Positions 7,088-13,939 of a DNA stretch of 13,939 bases are shown one piece after another. A program made the translations under genes and the position numbers. Every line of letters begins with the position of its first letter. Within the stretch, counting starts at the first letter, position 1. The notes under the pieces were generated by a model. That model did not search any database and was not told where the DNA came from. It was given only the letters and a program-made list of their open reading frames with translations. The DNA comes from JAVVEW01 sp032251045 (GTDB lineage Bacteria > Pseudomonadota > Gammaproteobacteria > Methylococcales > Methylomonadaceae), in the NCBI GenBank assembly GCA_032251045.1, contig JAVVEW010000064.1, forward strand, positions 1 to 13,939, given 5' to 3'.

Positions 7088-8728
7088 GTGACCACCGCAG
7101 CCGAACTGTTTGTCCAATGCCTCGAAAACGAGGGCGTCGAATACATCTTCGGGATTCCCGGCGAGGAAAATCTCCATGTGATGGATGCGCTGCTGAACAG
7201 CCCGATCCGCTTTATCACTGTGCGCCACGAGCAGGGCGCGGCGTTCATGGCCGATGTCTACGGTCGTCTGACAGGGCGGGCCGGCGTTTGTCTGGCAACG
7301 CTCGGGCCGGGGGCGACCAATCTGATCACCGGTTTCGCCGACGCCAACATGGATCGTGCGCCGATTGTCGCGATTGCCGGGCAGGGTGCGACCACTCGGC
7401 TGCACAAAGAAAGTCATCAAGTGCTCGATCTGGTTCGCCTGTTCGAGCCCATCGCCCGCTACAGCACCATGGTGATAGCGGCGGAAAATATCCCGGAAAT
7501 TACTCGCAAGGCGTTTCACGAAGCCCAAGGTGCCGATCCCGGGGGGGCTTTTATTTGTTTGCCGGAAAACATCGCCGGCGAAACCTTGAGCCATTTGCCA
7601 CCGCCCTTGCCGGTTTATCAGCCGACACCGCCGGCATCGACCGAAGGCCCGATTGAACAAGCGGCCCGGCTGATCGCCAACGCCCGGTCGCCGATCGTGC
7701 TGGCCGGCAACGGTGTGATCCGTGATCATGCGTCCGAGGCGTTAGTCGCGTTCGCCGAACGATTGAATATCCCGGTTGCGCAGACTTTCATGGCCAAGGG
7801 TGTGATTCCGTTCTCGCACGGTTTGTCGCTGGGCACGATCGGCCTGCAGGCGCATGATTTTGTCGCGTGTGGTTTCGACGACGCCGATCTGGTGATCTGT
7901 GTCGGTTTCGACATGGTCGAATATCATCCGCGTGCCTGGCATCCGCGCCGCGACAAAACCATCGTGCATGTGCATGTCACGCCGGCCGAAATCGACGCGC
8001 ATTACAGCGTGTCAGTAGGTATGATTGGCGACATCACCCGCAGCCTGTCGGCGCTGGCCAAGCGTACGCCTCGGCACGACCGCCCGCAGCCGGAAGCGCT
8101 GAAAGGCATGATCGCCGGCGAACTCGACGCCTATGCCGACGACAAAGGCTTTCCACTGAAGCCGCAGCGCATTCTGGCCGACACCGGCAAGGCGCTGGCC
8201 GATGAAGATATCCTGATTTCCGATGTCGGTGCGCACAAGATGTGGATCGCCCGGTTATTCCGCTGCGAGGCGCCGAACACCTGCATCATTTCCAACGGCT
8301 TCGCGTCGATGGGCATTGGCGTGCCGGGGGCGATTGCCGCGAAGCTGGTGCATCCCGAACGGCGCGTGTTGACTATCACCGGCGATGCCGGCTTCATGAT
8401 GAATTCGCAGGAAATTGAAACCGCGCTGCGTTACCGCATTCCGATCGTGATCATGATCTGGAACGACAGCGAGTACGGGCTGATCAAGTGGCATCAGCAG
8501 CGGCGTTTCGGCCGCACCGGCTTTATTGAGTTCAAAAATCCCGATTTCGTCCGTTATGCCGAATCGTTCGGCGCGAAAGGCTACCGTGTCGAGTCGGCCG
8601 ACGACTTGCTGCCGACGCTGGAACGTGCGTTCGCCGATGACACTGTCGTGGTGGTTGATGTGCCGGTCGATTATTCTGAAAACATGCGTCTGACCGAAAA
8701 ACTCGGCAGTATGCTGAGCGGTTCATGA
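7088..8728 (+). CDS. Acetolactate synthase large-subunit family protein, AlsS-like ThDP enzyme
   Basis: A 546-residue ThDP- and Mg-dependent enzyme. In the family's standard reaction two pyruvates give 2-acetolactate and CO2. The N-terminal pyrimidine-binding domain has GIPGEENL (22-29) and the catalytic Glu48 in RHEQGAAFMADVYGRLTG. The central domain spans about 190-320. The C-terminal pyrophosphate-binding domain has the metal-binding motif starting GDAG (432-435) and ending WND (458-460). The closing segment, YAESFGAKGYRVES then VDVPVDYSENMRL, is close to the catabolic AlsS type rather than anabolic IlvB/IlvI. No regulatory small subunit gene (ilvH/ilvN) is adjacent. The following aldehyde dehydrogenase gene begins at the end of this one, so the true product might be an aldehyde or its precursor; the annotated reaction is therefore provisional. 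Codon use is markedly GC-rich compared with the signalling cluster. Confidence 0.85.
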   Translation: MTTAAELFVQCLENEGVEYIFGIPGEENLHVMDALLNSPIRFITVRHEQGAAFMADVYGRLTGRAGVCLATLGPGATNLITGFADANMDRAPIVAIAGQGATTRLHKESHQVLDLVRLFEPIARYSTMVIAAENIPEITRKAFHEAQGADPGGAFICLPENIAGETLSHLPPPLPVYQPTPPASTEGPIEQAARLIANARSPIVLAGNGVIRDHASEALVAFAERLNIPVAQTFMAKGVIPFSHGLSLGTIGLQAHDFVACGFDDADLVICVGFDMVEYHPRAWHPRRDKTIVHVHVTPAEIDAHYSVSVGMIGDITRSLSALAKRTPRHDRPQPEALKGMIAGELDAYADDKGFPLKPQRILADTGKALADEDILISDVGAHKMWIARLFRCEAPNTCIISNGFASMGIGVPGAIAAKLVHPERRVLTITGDAGFMMNSQEIETALRYRIPIVIMIWNDSEYGLIKWHQQRRFGRTGFIEFKNPDFVRYAESFGAKGYRVESADDLLPTLERAFADDTVVVVDVPVDYSENMRLTEKLGSMLSGS

Positions 8729-8730
8729 CC

Positions 8731-8736
8731 GGGGAG
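8731..8736 (+). promoter_or_regulatory. Shine-Dalgarno site favouring the ATG at 8743 for the dehydrogenase
   Basis: GGGGAG at 8731-8736 lies six bases before ATG 8743. An earlier in-frame ATG at 8725 overlaps the synthase stop (ATGA) but has no comparable site, so 8743 is preferred. The ribosome-binding site is three bases after the synthase stop, fitting coupled translation. Confidence 0.65.
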
Positions 8737-8742
8737 AAGACG

Positions 8743-10176
8743 ATGCACTTTGCCAGCAATGTACCTGGTGCCGCGCCGAACGGGCGGCTTGTTGTTTGTT
8801 CACCTTATGATGGAGGGGAGGTCGGTTCGGTCGATACGCTTGGCGTTGAAGGCGTCGAACGGGCGCTGGCCGAGGCTTCGGCGGTGTTCGCGAGCCGCGA
8901 CGGTTGGCTGTCGGCGGGACAACGTGCGGCGGTTCTCGATCGCTTCGCTGAACTGATCGCCCGCGACGCCGAGCGGCTGATTGGCATCGCAATCGCCGAG
9001 GGTGGCAAGCCCCGGCGCGATACCGAAGCGGAGCTGGCGCGTGCGCTCGACGGCGTTATCAACTGCCGCGAGTGTTTGCGTTCCGAATCGGGGCGCGAGA
9101 TTCCGATGCGCCTGAACGATGCCTCGGCGCACCGGATGGCGTTCACGCTGCGCGAGCCGATCGGGCCGGTGGTCGCGGTCAGCGCGTTCAATCACCCATT
9201 GAATCTGATCGTGCATCAGATTGGGCCTGCAGTGGCGTCGGGTTGTCCGGTTATCGTCAAACCGGCCGAGAAGACACCGCTGTCAGCGTTCGCGTTGGTC
9301 GAGCTGTTGATCGAGGCGGGGTTGCCGGCGTCGTGGTGTCAGGTGCTGATGACCGATGCGCTGGCCACTGCCGAGGCGCTGGTCACCGATGCCCGAGTCG
9401 CGTTTTTCAGCTTTATCGGCAGTGCCCGAGTGGGTTGGACGCTGCGCTCGAAACTGGCGCCTGGCGTGCGCTGCGCGCTGGAACACGGCGGCGCCGCGCC
9501 GGTGGTCGTCGCCGCCGACGCCGACCTTGACGCGATGACACCGCTGTTGGTCAGGGGCGGTTTCTACCATGCCGGCCAGGTCTGCGTATCGGTACAGCGG
9601 GTGTTCGCCGAGCGCGCTATCGCCCGCGAATTGGCCGAACGTTTGGCCCGGGCCGCCGAGGCGCTGACGGTGGGCGATCCAGCCGATGCCGCTACCGAGG
9701 TCGGGCCGCTGATCCGGCCGGAAGAGGTCGGTCGGGTCGGCGCATGGGTCGATGAGGCGGTCGCTGGCGGCGGTGCCTGTCTGGCGGGGGGCGAACGGGT
9801 GTCCGCGCACTGTTATCGGCCCACCGTGCTGTTTGAGCCGTCCGACGCGAGCCGGGTCAGCCGCGAGGAAATTTTCGGCCCGGTGATCTGCGTTTATCCT
9901 TACGACACCTTGCACGAGGCGGTCGCCCGTGCCAACGCCCTGCCGTATGCCTTTCAGGCGGCGGTGATGACCACGCGCATCGACACTGCGCTGTATGCGC
10001 TGGAGGGGCTACGCGCCGCGGCGGTGATGGTCAATGACCACACCGCGTTCCGGGTCGATTGGATGCCTTTCGCCGGGCTGGATCAGTCCGGTCACGGCAC
10101 CGGCGGCATTCCGTACACCTTCCGGGATATGCAGATCGAAAAGCTGTGTGTCTTTCATTCTCCGGCACTCAGGTGA
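8743..10176 (+). CDS. NAD(P)-dependent aldehyde dehydrogenase family protein
   Basis: A 477-residue soluble enzyme that oxidises an aldehyde to an acid with NAD(P)+. All catalytic elements of the family are present: Asn150 in AFNHPLNL, the nucleotide-binding segment FIGSARVGW near 223-231, the general base Glu247 in LEHGGAAP, the nucleophile Cys281 in GQVCVSVQR, and EEIFGPV from 375. The spacings N-E (97) and E-C (34) are typical. LEHGGAAP in place of the commoner LELGGK resembles the lactaldehyde and phosphonoacetaldehyde dehydrogenase branch, but substrate cannot be assigned from this. It directly follows the ThDP enzyme and may oxidise an aldehyde arising from it. The gene is very GC-rich (three hand-counted 60-base lines gave about 70-75%). 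An ATG at 8725 would add six residues. Confidence 0.92.
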   Translation: MHFASNVPGAAPNGRLVVCSPYDGGEVGSVDTLGVEGVERALAEASAVFASRDGWLSAGQRAAVLDRFAELIARDAERLIGIAIAEGGKPRRDTEAELARALDGVINCRECLRSESGREIPMRLNDASAHRMAFTLREPIGPVVAVSAFNHPLNLIVHQIGPAVASGCPVIVKPAEKTPLSAFALVELLIEAGLPASWCQVLMTDALATAEALVTDARVAFFSFIGSARVGWTLRSKLAPGVRCALEHGGAAPVVVAADADLDAMTPLLVRGGFYHAGQVCVSVQRVFAERAIARELAERLARAAEALTVGDPADAATEVGPLIRPEEVGRVGAWVDEAVAGGGACLAGGERVSAHCYRPTVLFEPSDASRVSREEIFGPVICVYPYDTLHEAVARANALPYAFQAAVMTTRIDTALYALEGLRAAAVMVNDHTAFRVDWMPFAGLDQSGHGTGGIPYTFRDMQIEKLCVFHSPALR

Positions 10177-10194
10177 CTTGAGCGTTTTTTCAGT

Positions 10195-10199
10195 GGAGG
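10195..10199 (+). promoter_or_regulatory. Shine-Dalgarno site for the DUF3179 gene
   Basis: GGAGG at 10195-10199 lies six bases before ATG 10206 and only three before an in-frame GTG at 10203, so the ATG is the better start. It is 18 bases after the dehydrogenase stop. Confidence 0.7.
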
Positions 10200-10205
10200 C
10201 GTGTG

Positions 10206-11141
10206 ATGAAGCAAAAAAGTGTGTTTGCCAGTTTTCTGGTCGGGTTGCTGCTGTGGACGGGCGGCTGTGCCGCACAGAGCAAGAATGGCTTCGACCTGTC
10301 TGGCGCGTTACTACCGGCCAGTGAAATCCTGGGCGGCGGGCCGCCGAAAGACGGGATTCCTTCAATCGACCAGCCGCGTTTCGTCACCGCCGATAAGGCC
10401 GGTTTTCTGACCCCCGAGTCGCCGGTGCTAGGGCTGGCTTACCGGGGTGTCGTGAAAGCTTATCCGATCGCGATTCTGAACTGGCACGAGATCGTTAACG
10501 ACCGCTTTGGCGACGAGCCGGTGGCGATCACGTTCTGTCCGCTGTGTGGCAGCGGTATGGCGTTTTCGGCGCGCATCGACGGCCAGCCGCACACCTTTGG
10601 CGTGTCGGGGCTGTTGTATAACAGCGATGTGTTGCTGTACGACCGGCAGAGTCAGTCACTGTGGTCGCAACTGATGGCTCAGGCGATTGCAGGCCCTCAC
10701 CGAGGCCTGCGCCTAACCAGTCTGCCGGTGTTGCACACCACTTGGCAGGACTGGCGCACACGGCATCCGAAGACCTTGGTGTTGTCGACCGACACCGGCT
10801 ATCAGCGCGATTATCGGAACAGCCCCTACGCATCCTATCTGAACAGTCCTGAGTTGATGTTTCCGGTATCCGTGCGCAGTCGGCGTTATCACCCGAAAGA
10901 GGAAGTGCTGGGGATTACGCTTGATGGCGTGGCGAAAGTCTATCCTTTCGTCGAACTGGGCAAGGGCCCTGAACGTTTCGCCGACCGCATCGGCGAGCGC
11001 GCCGTTACGATCCGTTTCGATGCCCGAAGCCGCAGTGCCGAAGTGCTCGATGCCGATGGCCAGCGATTGCCGGCGGTGCGCACCTTCTGGTTTGCTTGGT
11101 ATGCTTTCAATCCAGGCGGCCAGGTTTATACAGCGCCATAA
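10206..11141 (+). CDS. DUF3179 domain-containing exported protein, probable lipoprotein
   Basis: A 311-residue protein of a family with no established function. The N-terminus has KQK, a hydrophobic core (VFASFLVGLLLW) and then TGGC, which would be an imperfect lipobox placing a lipidated Cys near residue 21; ordinary signal peptidase cleavage after CAA is the alternative. Either way it should be outside the cytoplasm. The domain signature is FCPLCGSGMAF with Cys111 and Cys114 as a CxxC pair, followed by GVSGLLYNSDVLLYDR and LWSQL, which define DUF3179. The CxxC could bind a metal or form a disulfide; the sequence does not say. It is the last gene of the synthase-dehydrogenase unit (29 bp after the dehydrogenase stop) and its stop faces that of fliI, 34 bp away. 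Family call is firm; function and link to the other two genes are unknown. Confidence 0.87.
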   Translation: MKQKSVFASFLVGLLLWTGGCAAQSKNGFDLSGALLPASEILGGGPPKDGIPSIDQPRFVTADKAGFLTPESPVLGLAYRGVVKAYPIAILNWHEIVNDRFGDEPVAITFCPLCGSGMAFSARIDGQPHTFGVSGLLYNSDVLLYDRQSQSLWSQLMAQAIAGPHRGLRLTSLPVLHTTWQDWRTRHPKTLVLSTDTGYQRDYRNSPYASYLNSPELMFPVSVRSRRYHPKEEVLGITLDGVAKVYPFVELGKGPERFADRIGERAVTIRFDARSRSAEVLDADGQRLPAVRTFWFAWYAFNPGGQVYTAP

Positions 11142-11175
11142 CCGGTTGGCGGTCACATCGGCTAGCGGCGGTGTT
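11142..11175. other. 34 bp gap between convergent stop codons
   Basis: The DUF3179 gene and fliI end facing each other here. The only symmetry is the short palindrome AACCGGTT at 11140-11147, which includes part of the stop. No GC-rich stem followed by a T-run is visible on either strand, so transcription end points are not evident. Confidence 0.5.
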
Positions 11176-12525
11176 TTAGGCCGTGTTGAGATTGATCAGC
11201 GCTTGAATGCTGTGTTGCATGTCAATTTTTTCATCCATGCCTTGGCGCAGAAAGTTTTCAATCGCCGGCATTTTATCAATGGCCTTGTCCAGGATTGGAT
11301 TGCTGCCCGGCTGATAAGCGCCAACCATCAATAAATCGCGATTTTTCTGGTAACTGGAATAAAGCCGTTTCAACGCCAGCGCCTGGCGTTGATGCTCCTG
11401 AGGGGTGATGTCGGGAAACACGCGGCTGACTGAGGCTTCAATATCAATCGCCGGGAAATGACCGGCATCGGCCAGTTCGCGGGTGAGTACGATATGGCCA
11501 TCTAGGACACCACGGGCGGAGTCGGCGACCGGATCATTAGGGTCGTCGCCCTCGGTTAATACGGTGTAAAACGCGGTAATCGAGCCGCCGCCAGTATCGC
11601 CATTGCCGGCGCGCTCGACCAGTCTGGGCAGCTTGGCGAACACCGAGGGCGGATAGCCCTTGGTGGCCGGCGGTTCATCGATGGCCAGGGCGATTTCCCG
11701 ATGCGCCTGGGCGTACCGGGTTAATGAGTCCATCAGCAGCAACACATTCAGCCCTTGATCGCGGAAAAACTCGGCGATGCTGGTCGCCAGCAAGGCACCA
11801 TTGGCGCGCATCAGCGGCGGGTCATCGGCGGGTGTGGCCACTACGACGGCGCGGCGCATACCTTCCTCGCCGAGAATTTTCTGCACGAATTCGTTAACTT
11901 CACGGCCCCGCTCGCCAATCAGGCCAACTACTACCAGATCGGCACTGGTAAAACGGGTCATCATGCCAAGCAGGATACTTTTGCCCACCCCGGTGCCGGC
12001 GAACAAGCCCATGCGTTGCCCTTGGCCAACGGTCAATAAGCTGTTGATGACTCTGACGCCGACATCCAGTGATTCGCGAATTGGCCGGCGCGTCAAAGGG
12101 TTGATGGAGGCGCCTTGCAAAGGCATTTCAGCCTCGGTTCGAATGGGGCCTTTACCATCGAGCGGCTTGCCCGCACCATTCAGTACCCGCCCTAACAGAG
12201 CGAACCCCACCCGGCAGGCGCTGACTTTGCCGCTGGGCAGAACTTTGCAGCCCGGCTCGAGTCCGTAGGTGTCGCCGGTGGGCATTAAGTACAGTTTGTC
12301 ACCGGCAAAGCCGACCACTTCCGCTTCGATGTTTTGGCCATGGCCGGTTTCAATCTGACAGCGCGAGCCGACCACGGCCCGGCAGCCGACGGCTTCCAGG
12401 GTCAGGCCAACCATGCGCGTCAGTTTACCCTGTACGGTCAGCGTCGGAGGATGCAGGCGGTTCCGATGTTGGTGTAGATGTTGCTGCCAGTTGCGTGGGC
12501 GCTGATTCAGTGGGGGGGCTGTCAT
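11176..12525 (-). CDS. fliI: Flagellar export ATPase FliI
   Basis: The 449-residue ATPase of the flagellar type III export apparatus, related to the F1 beta subunit; it forms a hexamer at the export gate base and is held by FliH. Visible elements are an N-terminal beta-barrel region (LTRMVGLTLEAVG), the Walker A motif AGTGVGKS at 176-183 with Lys182, the catalytic-Glu segment GERGREV at 204-210, and Walker B VLLLMD ending at Asp266. KGYPPSVFAKLPRLVERAG follows, also typical. Length matches the family (440-457). I chose ATG 12525, which begins MTAPPLNQRPRNWQQHLHQ, as in other FliI N-termini. The open frame continues upstream to 12669 but encodes only low-complexity Pro/Arg/Ser residues there. 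The start lies 101 bp inside fliH. No fliJ follows; the DUF3179 gene comes from the other strand. Confidence 0.95.
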   Translation of the reverse strand: MTAPPLNQRPRNWQQHLHQHRNRLHPPTLTVQGKLTRMVGLTLEAVGCRAVVGSRCQIETGHGQNIEAEVVGFAGDKLYLMPTGDTYGLEPGCKVLPSGKVSACRVGFALLGRVLNGAGKPLDGKGPIRTEAEMPLQGASINPLTRRPIRESLDVGVRVINSLLTVGQGQRMGLFAGTGVGKSILLGMMTRFTSADLVVVGLIGERGREVNEFVQKILGEEGMRRAVVVATPADDPPLMRANGALLATSIAEFFRDQGLNVLLLMDSLTRYAQAHREIALAIDEPPATKGYPPSVFAKLPRLVERAGNGDTGGGSITAFYTVLTEGDDPNDPVADSARGVLDGHIVLTRELADAGHFPAIDIEASVSRVFPDITPQEHQRQALALKRLYSSYQKNRDLLMVGAYQPGSNPILDKAIDKMPAIENFLRQGMDEKIDMQHSIQALINLNTA

Positions 12526-13300
12526 GGGCTTCTTCGGATGATGCGGCTTCGGGGGTCGGCTGGGGCGCTGCGGGAGGGTGCGGGTCGCGCTCGTCGCCGA
12601 GCATTTGCGCGATGACTTCAGCCATGCGTTTTTCGATAGTGGCGTCGATGAACGAGCTTTCGGTGTCAATTTTACAGCCGCCCCGGGTCAGCAAAGGGTC
12701 TTCGATCAGGCTCCAGGGCGGGGTGAGCTGTTCCACATGGAGTACGTCGCGAACCAGATGGGCGTCATTAGGGTGCAAAATCAGCTGTATATTGCGGGCA
12801 TTGACAGGCAGTAGCGTCATGGCTTCCCGAACCACGGCGACAATCTGGCCGGCGTCTTGTTTTAATTCCCGGCGCAGAATCTGTTTGGCCAGGGCAATCG
12901 CCAAGGCGACCAATTCTTGCTCGACATCATGATCCACCGCTTGCAGTGGTTGCGCAAGGGCATCGATGAGCTGCTGGAGTTGGTAGGCTTTTTCCTCGTA
13001 ATGCTTTCGGCTTTGTTCATGGCCTTCGGCCAGCCCTTGCGCTTGACCTTCTTTAAGCCCTTGTTCCAGTCCTTGCTCAAGCCCGATGGCACGGCCTTCC
13101 TCCATGCCTTTTTGGAAAGCTTCCTCGTAAGCTTGACGCTGCATGGTTTCGATTTCGTCAACCGTCAGCATGGGCGGTTTTTCGCTGCCTTGCTGGGTCT
13201 GGGGGTCGGGTGGGCTGTGGCCGGTGTTGACGTCAGGCAAAAGCCAGGGACGGAGTTTGGCCAGTTCTTCCTCGGTAAAGTGGCCGTCAGACCAGGTCAT
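12425..13300 (-). CDS. fliH: Flagellar assembly protein FliH (FliI regulator/stator)
   Basis: A 291-residue protein that binds and restrains FliI and tethers it to the C-ring and export gate. The N-terminus has W3 and W19 (FTEEELAKLRPWLLP); tryptophans near the start are the docking residues in enterobacterial FliH. Residues 65-93 contain glycine at every fourth position, eight in all, the GxxxG helix characteristic of FliH. The conserved C-terminal domain runs from about 120 to 232 (ALAIALAKQILRREL, then LHPNDAHLV, then a GGCKIDTE segment). About 60 residues rich in Pro, Ser, Thr, Ala and Glu follow and look disordered; the last 33 or so are encoded in the stretch shared with fliI. I chose ATG 13300, overlapping fliG by 14 bp; a GTG at 13309 would add three residues. 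Longer than the enterobacterial protein (235) mainly because of this tail. Confidence 0.93.
   Translation of the reverse strand: MTWSDGHFTEEELAKLRPWLLPDVNTGHSPPDPQTQQGSEKPPMLTVDEIETMQRQAYEEAFQKGMEEGRAIGLEQGLEQGLKEGQAQGLAEGHEQSRKHYEEKAYQLQQLIDALAQPLQAVDHDVEQELVALAIALAKQILRRELKQDAGQIVAVVREAMTLLPVNARNIQLILHPNDAHLVRDVLHVEQLTPPWSLIEDPLLTRGGCKIDTESSFIDATIEKRMAEVIAQMLGDERDPHPPAAPQPTPEAASSEEAHDSPPTESAPTQLAATSTPTSEPPASSDADRTG
13022..13108 (-). repeat. FliH GxxxG repeat segment (eight glycines, 4-residue period)
   Basis: Codons for glycines 65, 69, 73, 77, 81, 85, 89 and 93 fall exactly 12 bases apart, interspersed with Glu, Gln and Leu. The DNA is correspondingly quasi-periodic, with recurring CCTTG- and AAGCCC-like units on the plus strand. 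Glycine-repeat helices are a known feature of FliH and vary in length between species; they are thought to allow close helix packing in the FliH dimer. Confidence 0.85.
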
Positions 13301-13939
13301 CGCCACCACCGCCTAAGGCAATCTCACCAGAGTCGGCGAGTTTTTTGGCAATGCCGAGAATTTCTTTTTGCGCCAACTCAACTTCGGACAGTTTTACCGG
13401 TGGTGAGGCTTCCAGGTCGTCTTTCAGCATTTCCGCGGCGCGACGCGACATGTTGCCGAAGACTTTTTCTTTCAGGGCTTCGCTGACACCGCGCAGGGCA
13501 AGCAGCAGTTGATCGGTGGAGATTTCGCGTAGCAAGGTTTGTATGCCGCGATCATCGACGGTAACCAGGTCTTCAAAGACGAACATTTTGTCCATGATTT
13601 GTTGACCTAGGTCGGCATTGGTTTCGTTGATTTCTTCCAGTACCGATTCACTGACCGCGCCATCGAGAAAGTTGATGATTTCCGCCACCGCATCGATGCC
13701 ACCAATGGCGGAGGATTTCATGCCGTCGCTGCCGGTGAGTTGTTTTTCCATCACTTCATCCAGCTCACGCAAGGCGGCCGGTTGCACGGTTTCCAGCGCT
13801 GCAATCCGCATCAGGGTATCCGAGCGGCGGTTTTCCGGTAACAAGGCGAGAATTTCAGCGGCCTGGTCACTGTCGAGCAAGGTCAGCACAATGGCGATGA
13901 TTTGCGGATGTTCGGTGCGCAGCAAGTCGGCGATCGAGC
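13287..13939 (-). CDS. fliG: Flagellar motor switch protein FliG, C-terminal two thirds (5' end outside window)
   Basis: FliG sits on the MS ring and is the rotor element that meets the stator MotA. The visible 217 codons begin in the middle domain with SIADLLRTEHPQII, containing the conserved EHPQ motif that contacts FliM and the C-terminal domain. The C-terminal domain ends with GNMSRRAAEMLKDDLE, the charged torque helix with the Arg and Asp-Asp residues that interact with the stator, then VELAQKEIL and the tail GGGGDDLV. It stops with TGA at 13287-13289. It lacks the N-terminal FliF-binding domain only because the window ends. The order fliG-fliH-fliI is the standard one in flagellar operons, and the 14 bp overlap with fliH supports co-translation. 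Confidence 0.95.
   Translation of the reverse strand, partial: SIADLLRTEHPQIIAIVLTLLDSDQAAEILALLPENRRSDTLMRIAALETVQPAALRELDEVMEKQLTGSDGMKSSAIGGIDAVAEIINFLDGAVSESVLEEINETNADLGQQIMDKMFVFEDLVTVDDRGIQTLLREISTDQLLLALRGVSEALKEKVFGNMSRRAAEMLKDDLEASPPVKLSEVELAQKEILGIAKKLADSGEIALGGGGDDLV

Noticed and set aside
8725..8742. ATG at 8725 as the dehydrogenase start
   Set aside because: It forms an ATGA overlap with the synthase stop, but the good ribosome-binding site at 8731-8736 is placed for ATG 8743.
9283..9915. 210-codon antisense open frame within the aldehyde dehydrogenase gene, and similar long antisense frames at 7064-7729 and 8800-9216
   Set aside because: GC-rich genes have few chance stops on the opposite strand. 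The sense frames carry full catalytic motifs, while the antisense products show no family features.
12526..12669. Upstream extension of the fliI reading frame by 48 codons
   Set aside because: The extra residues are Pro/Arg/Ser/His-rich with no similarity to FliI, and this is the fliH coding region in another frame. FliI-like sequence begins after ATG 12525.
12917..13486. 189-codon plus-strand open frame across fliH and fliG
   Set aside because: It spans two conserved genes read on the other strand, has no recognisable domain, and its hydrophobic look comes from the complement of Glu/Gln/Lys codons.

Overview
The window reads as the chromosome of a motile gammaproteobacterium. Supporting signs are flagellar genes in the order fliG-fliH-fliI, a copper-exporting P-type ATPase, c-di-GMP signalling, and ribosome-binding sites of the GGAGG type. 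An environmental methanotroph-like lineage such as Methylococcales would fit, but that is a guess from gene content; no marker in the window fixes the genus. I see no rRNA, tRNA, CRISPR array, insertion sequence or phage gene.

Layout. Positions 1-274 (+) are the last 90 codons of a Cu(I) P-type ATPase. Positions 371-6877 (+) hold a five-gene sensory cluster: a methyl-accepting chemotaxis protein with no extracytoplasmic ligand domain; a PotD-like solute-binding protein with a Tat-type leader; a membrane histidine kinase with a large periplasmic helical domain; a single-domain response regulator of the Rcp1/CheY type; and a REC-PAS-PAS-GGDEF diguanylate cyclase. The last four are tightly packed (18 bp gap, 1 bp overlap, 11 bp gap). 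No permease or transport ATPase accompanies the binding protein, so it may act as a sensor that feeds the kinase, the cyclase and possibly chemotaxis.

Positions 7088-11141 (+) carry a three-gene, visibly more GC-rich operon: an AlsS-like ThDP-dependent acetolactate synthase family enzyme, an NAD(P)-dependent aldehyde dehydrogenase whose ribosome-binding site lies just after the synthase stop codon, and a secreted or lipid-anchored DUF3179 protein. Its substrate is not evident.

Positions 11176-13939 (-) are the flagellar genes fliI, fliH and the 3' part of fliG, read right to left and convergent on the metabolic operon with only 34 bp between stop codons. fliG and fliH overlap by 14 bp. fliH and fliI overlap by 101 bp in different frames. 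fliJ, which commonly follows fliI, is not there.

The most interesting part is the sensory cluster. It resembles in logic, though not in architecture, the known Vibrio NspS-MbaA arrangement, in which a PotD-like protein controls c-di-GMP rather than transport. The fliH/fliI overlap and the synthase-dehydrogenase-DUF3179 operon are the next most notable.
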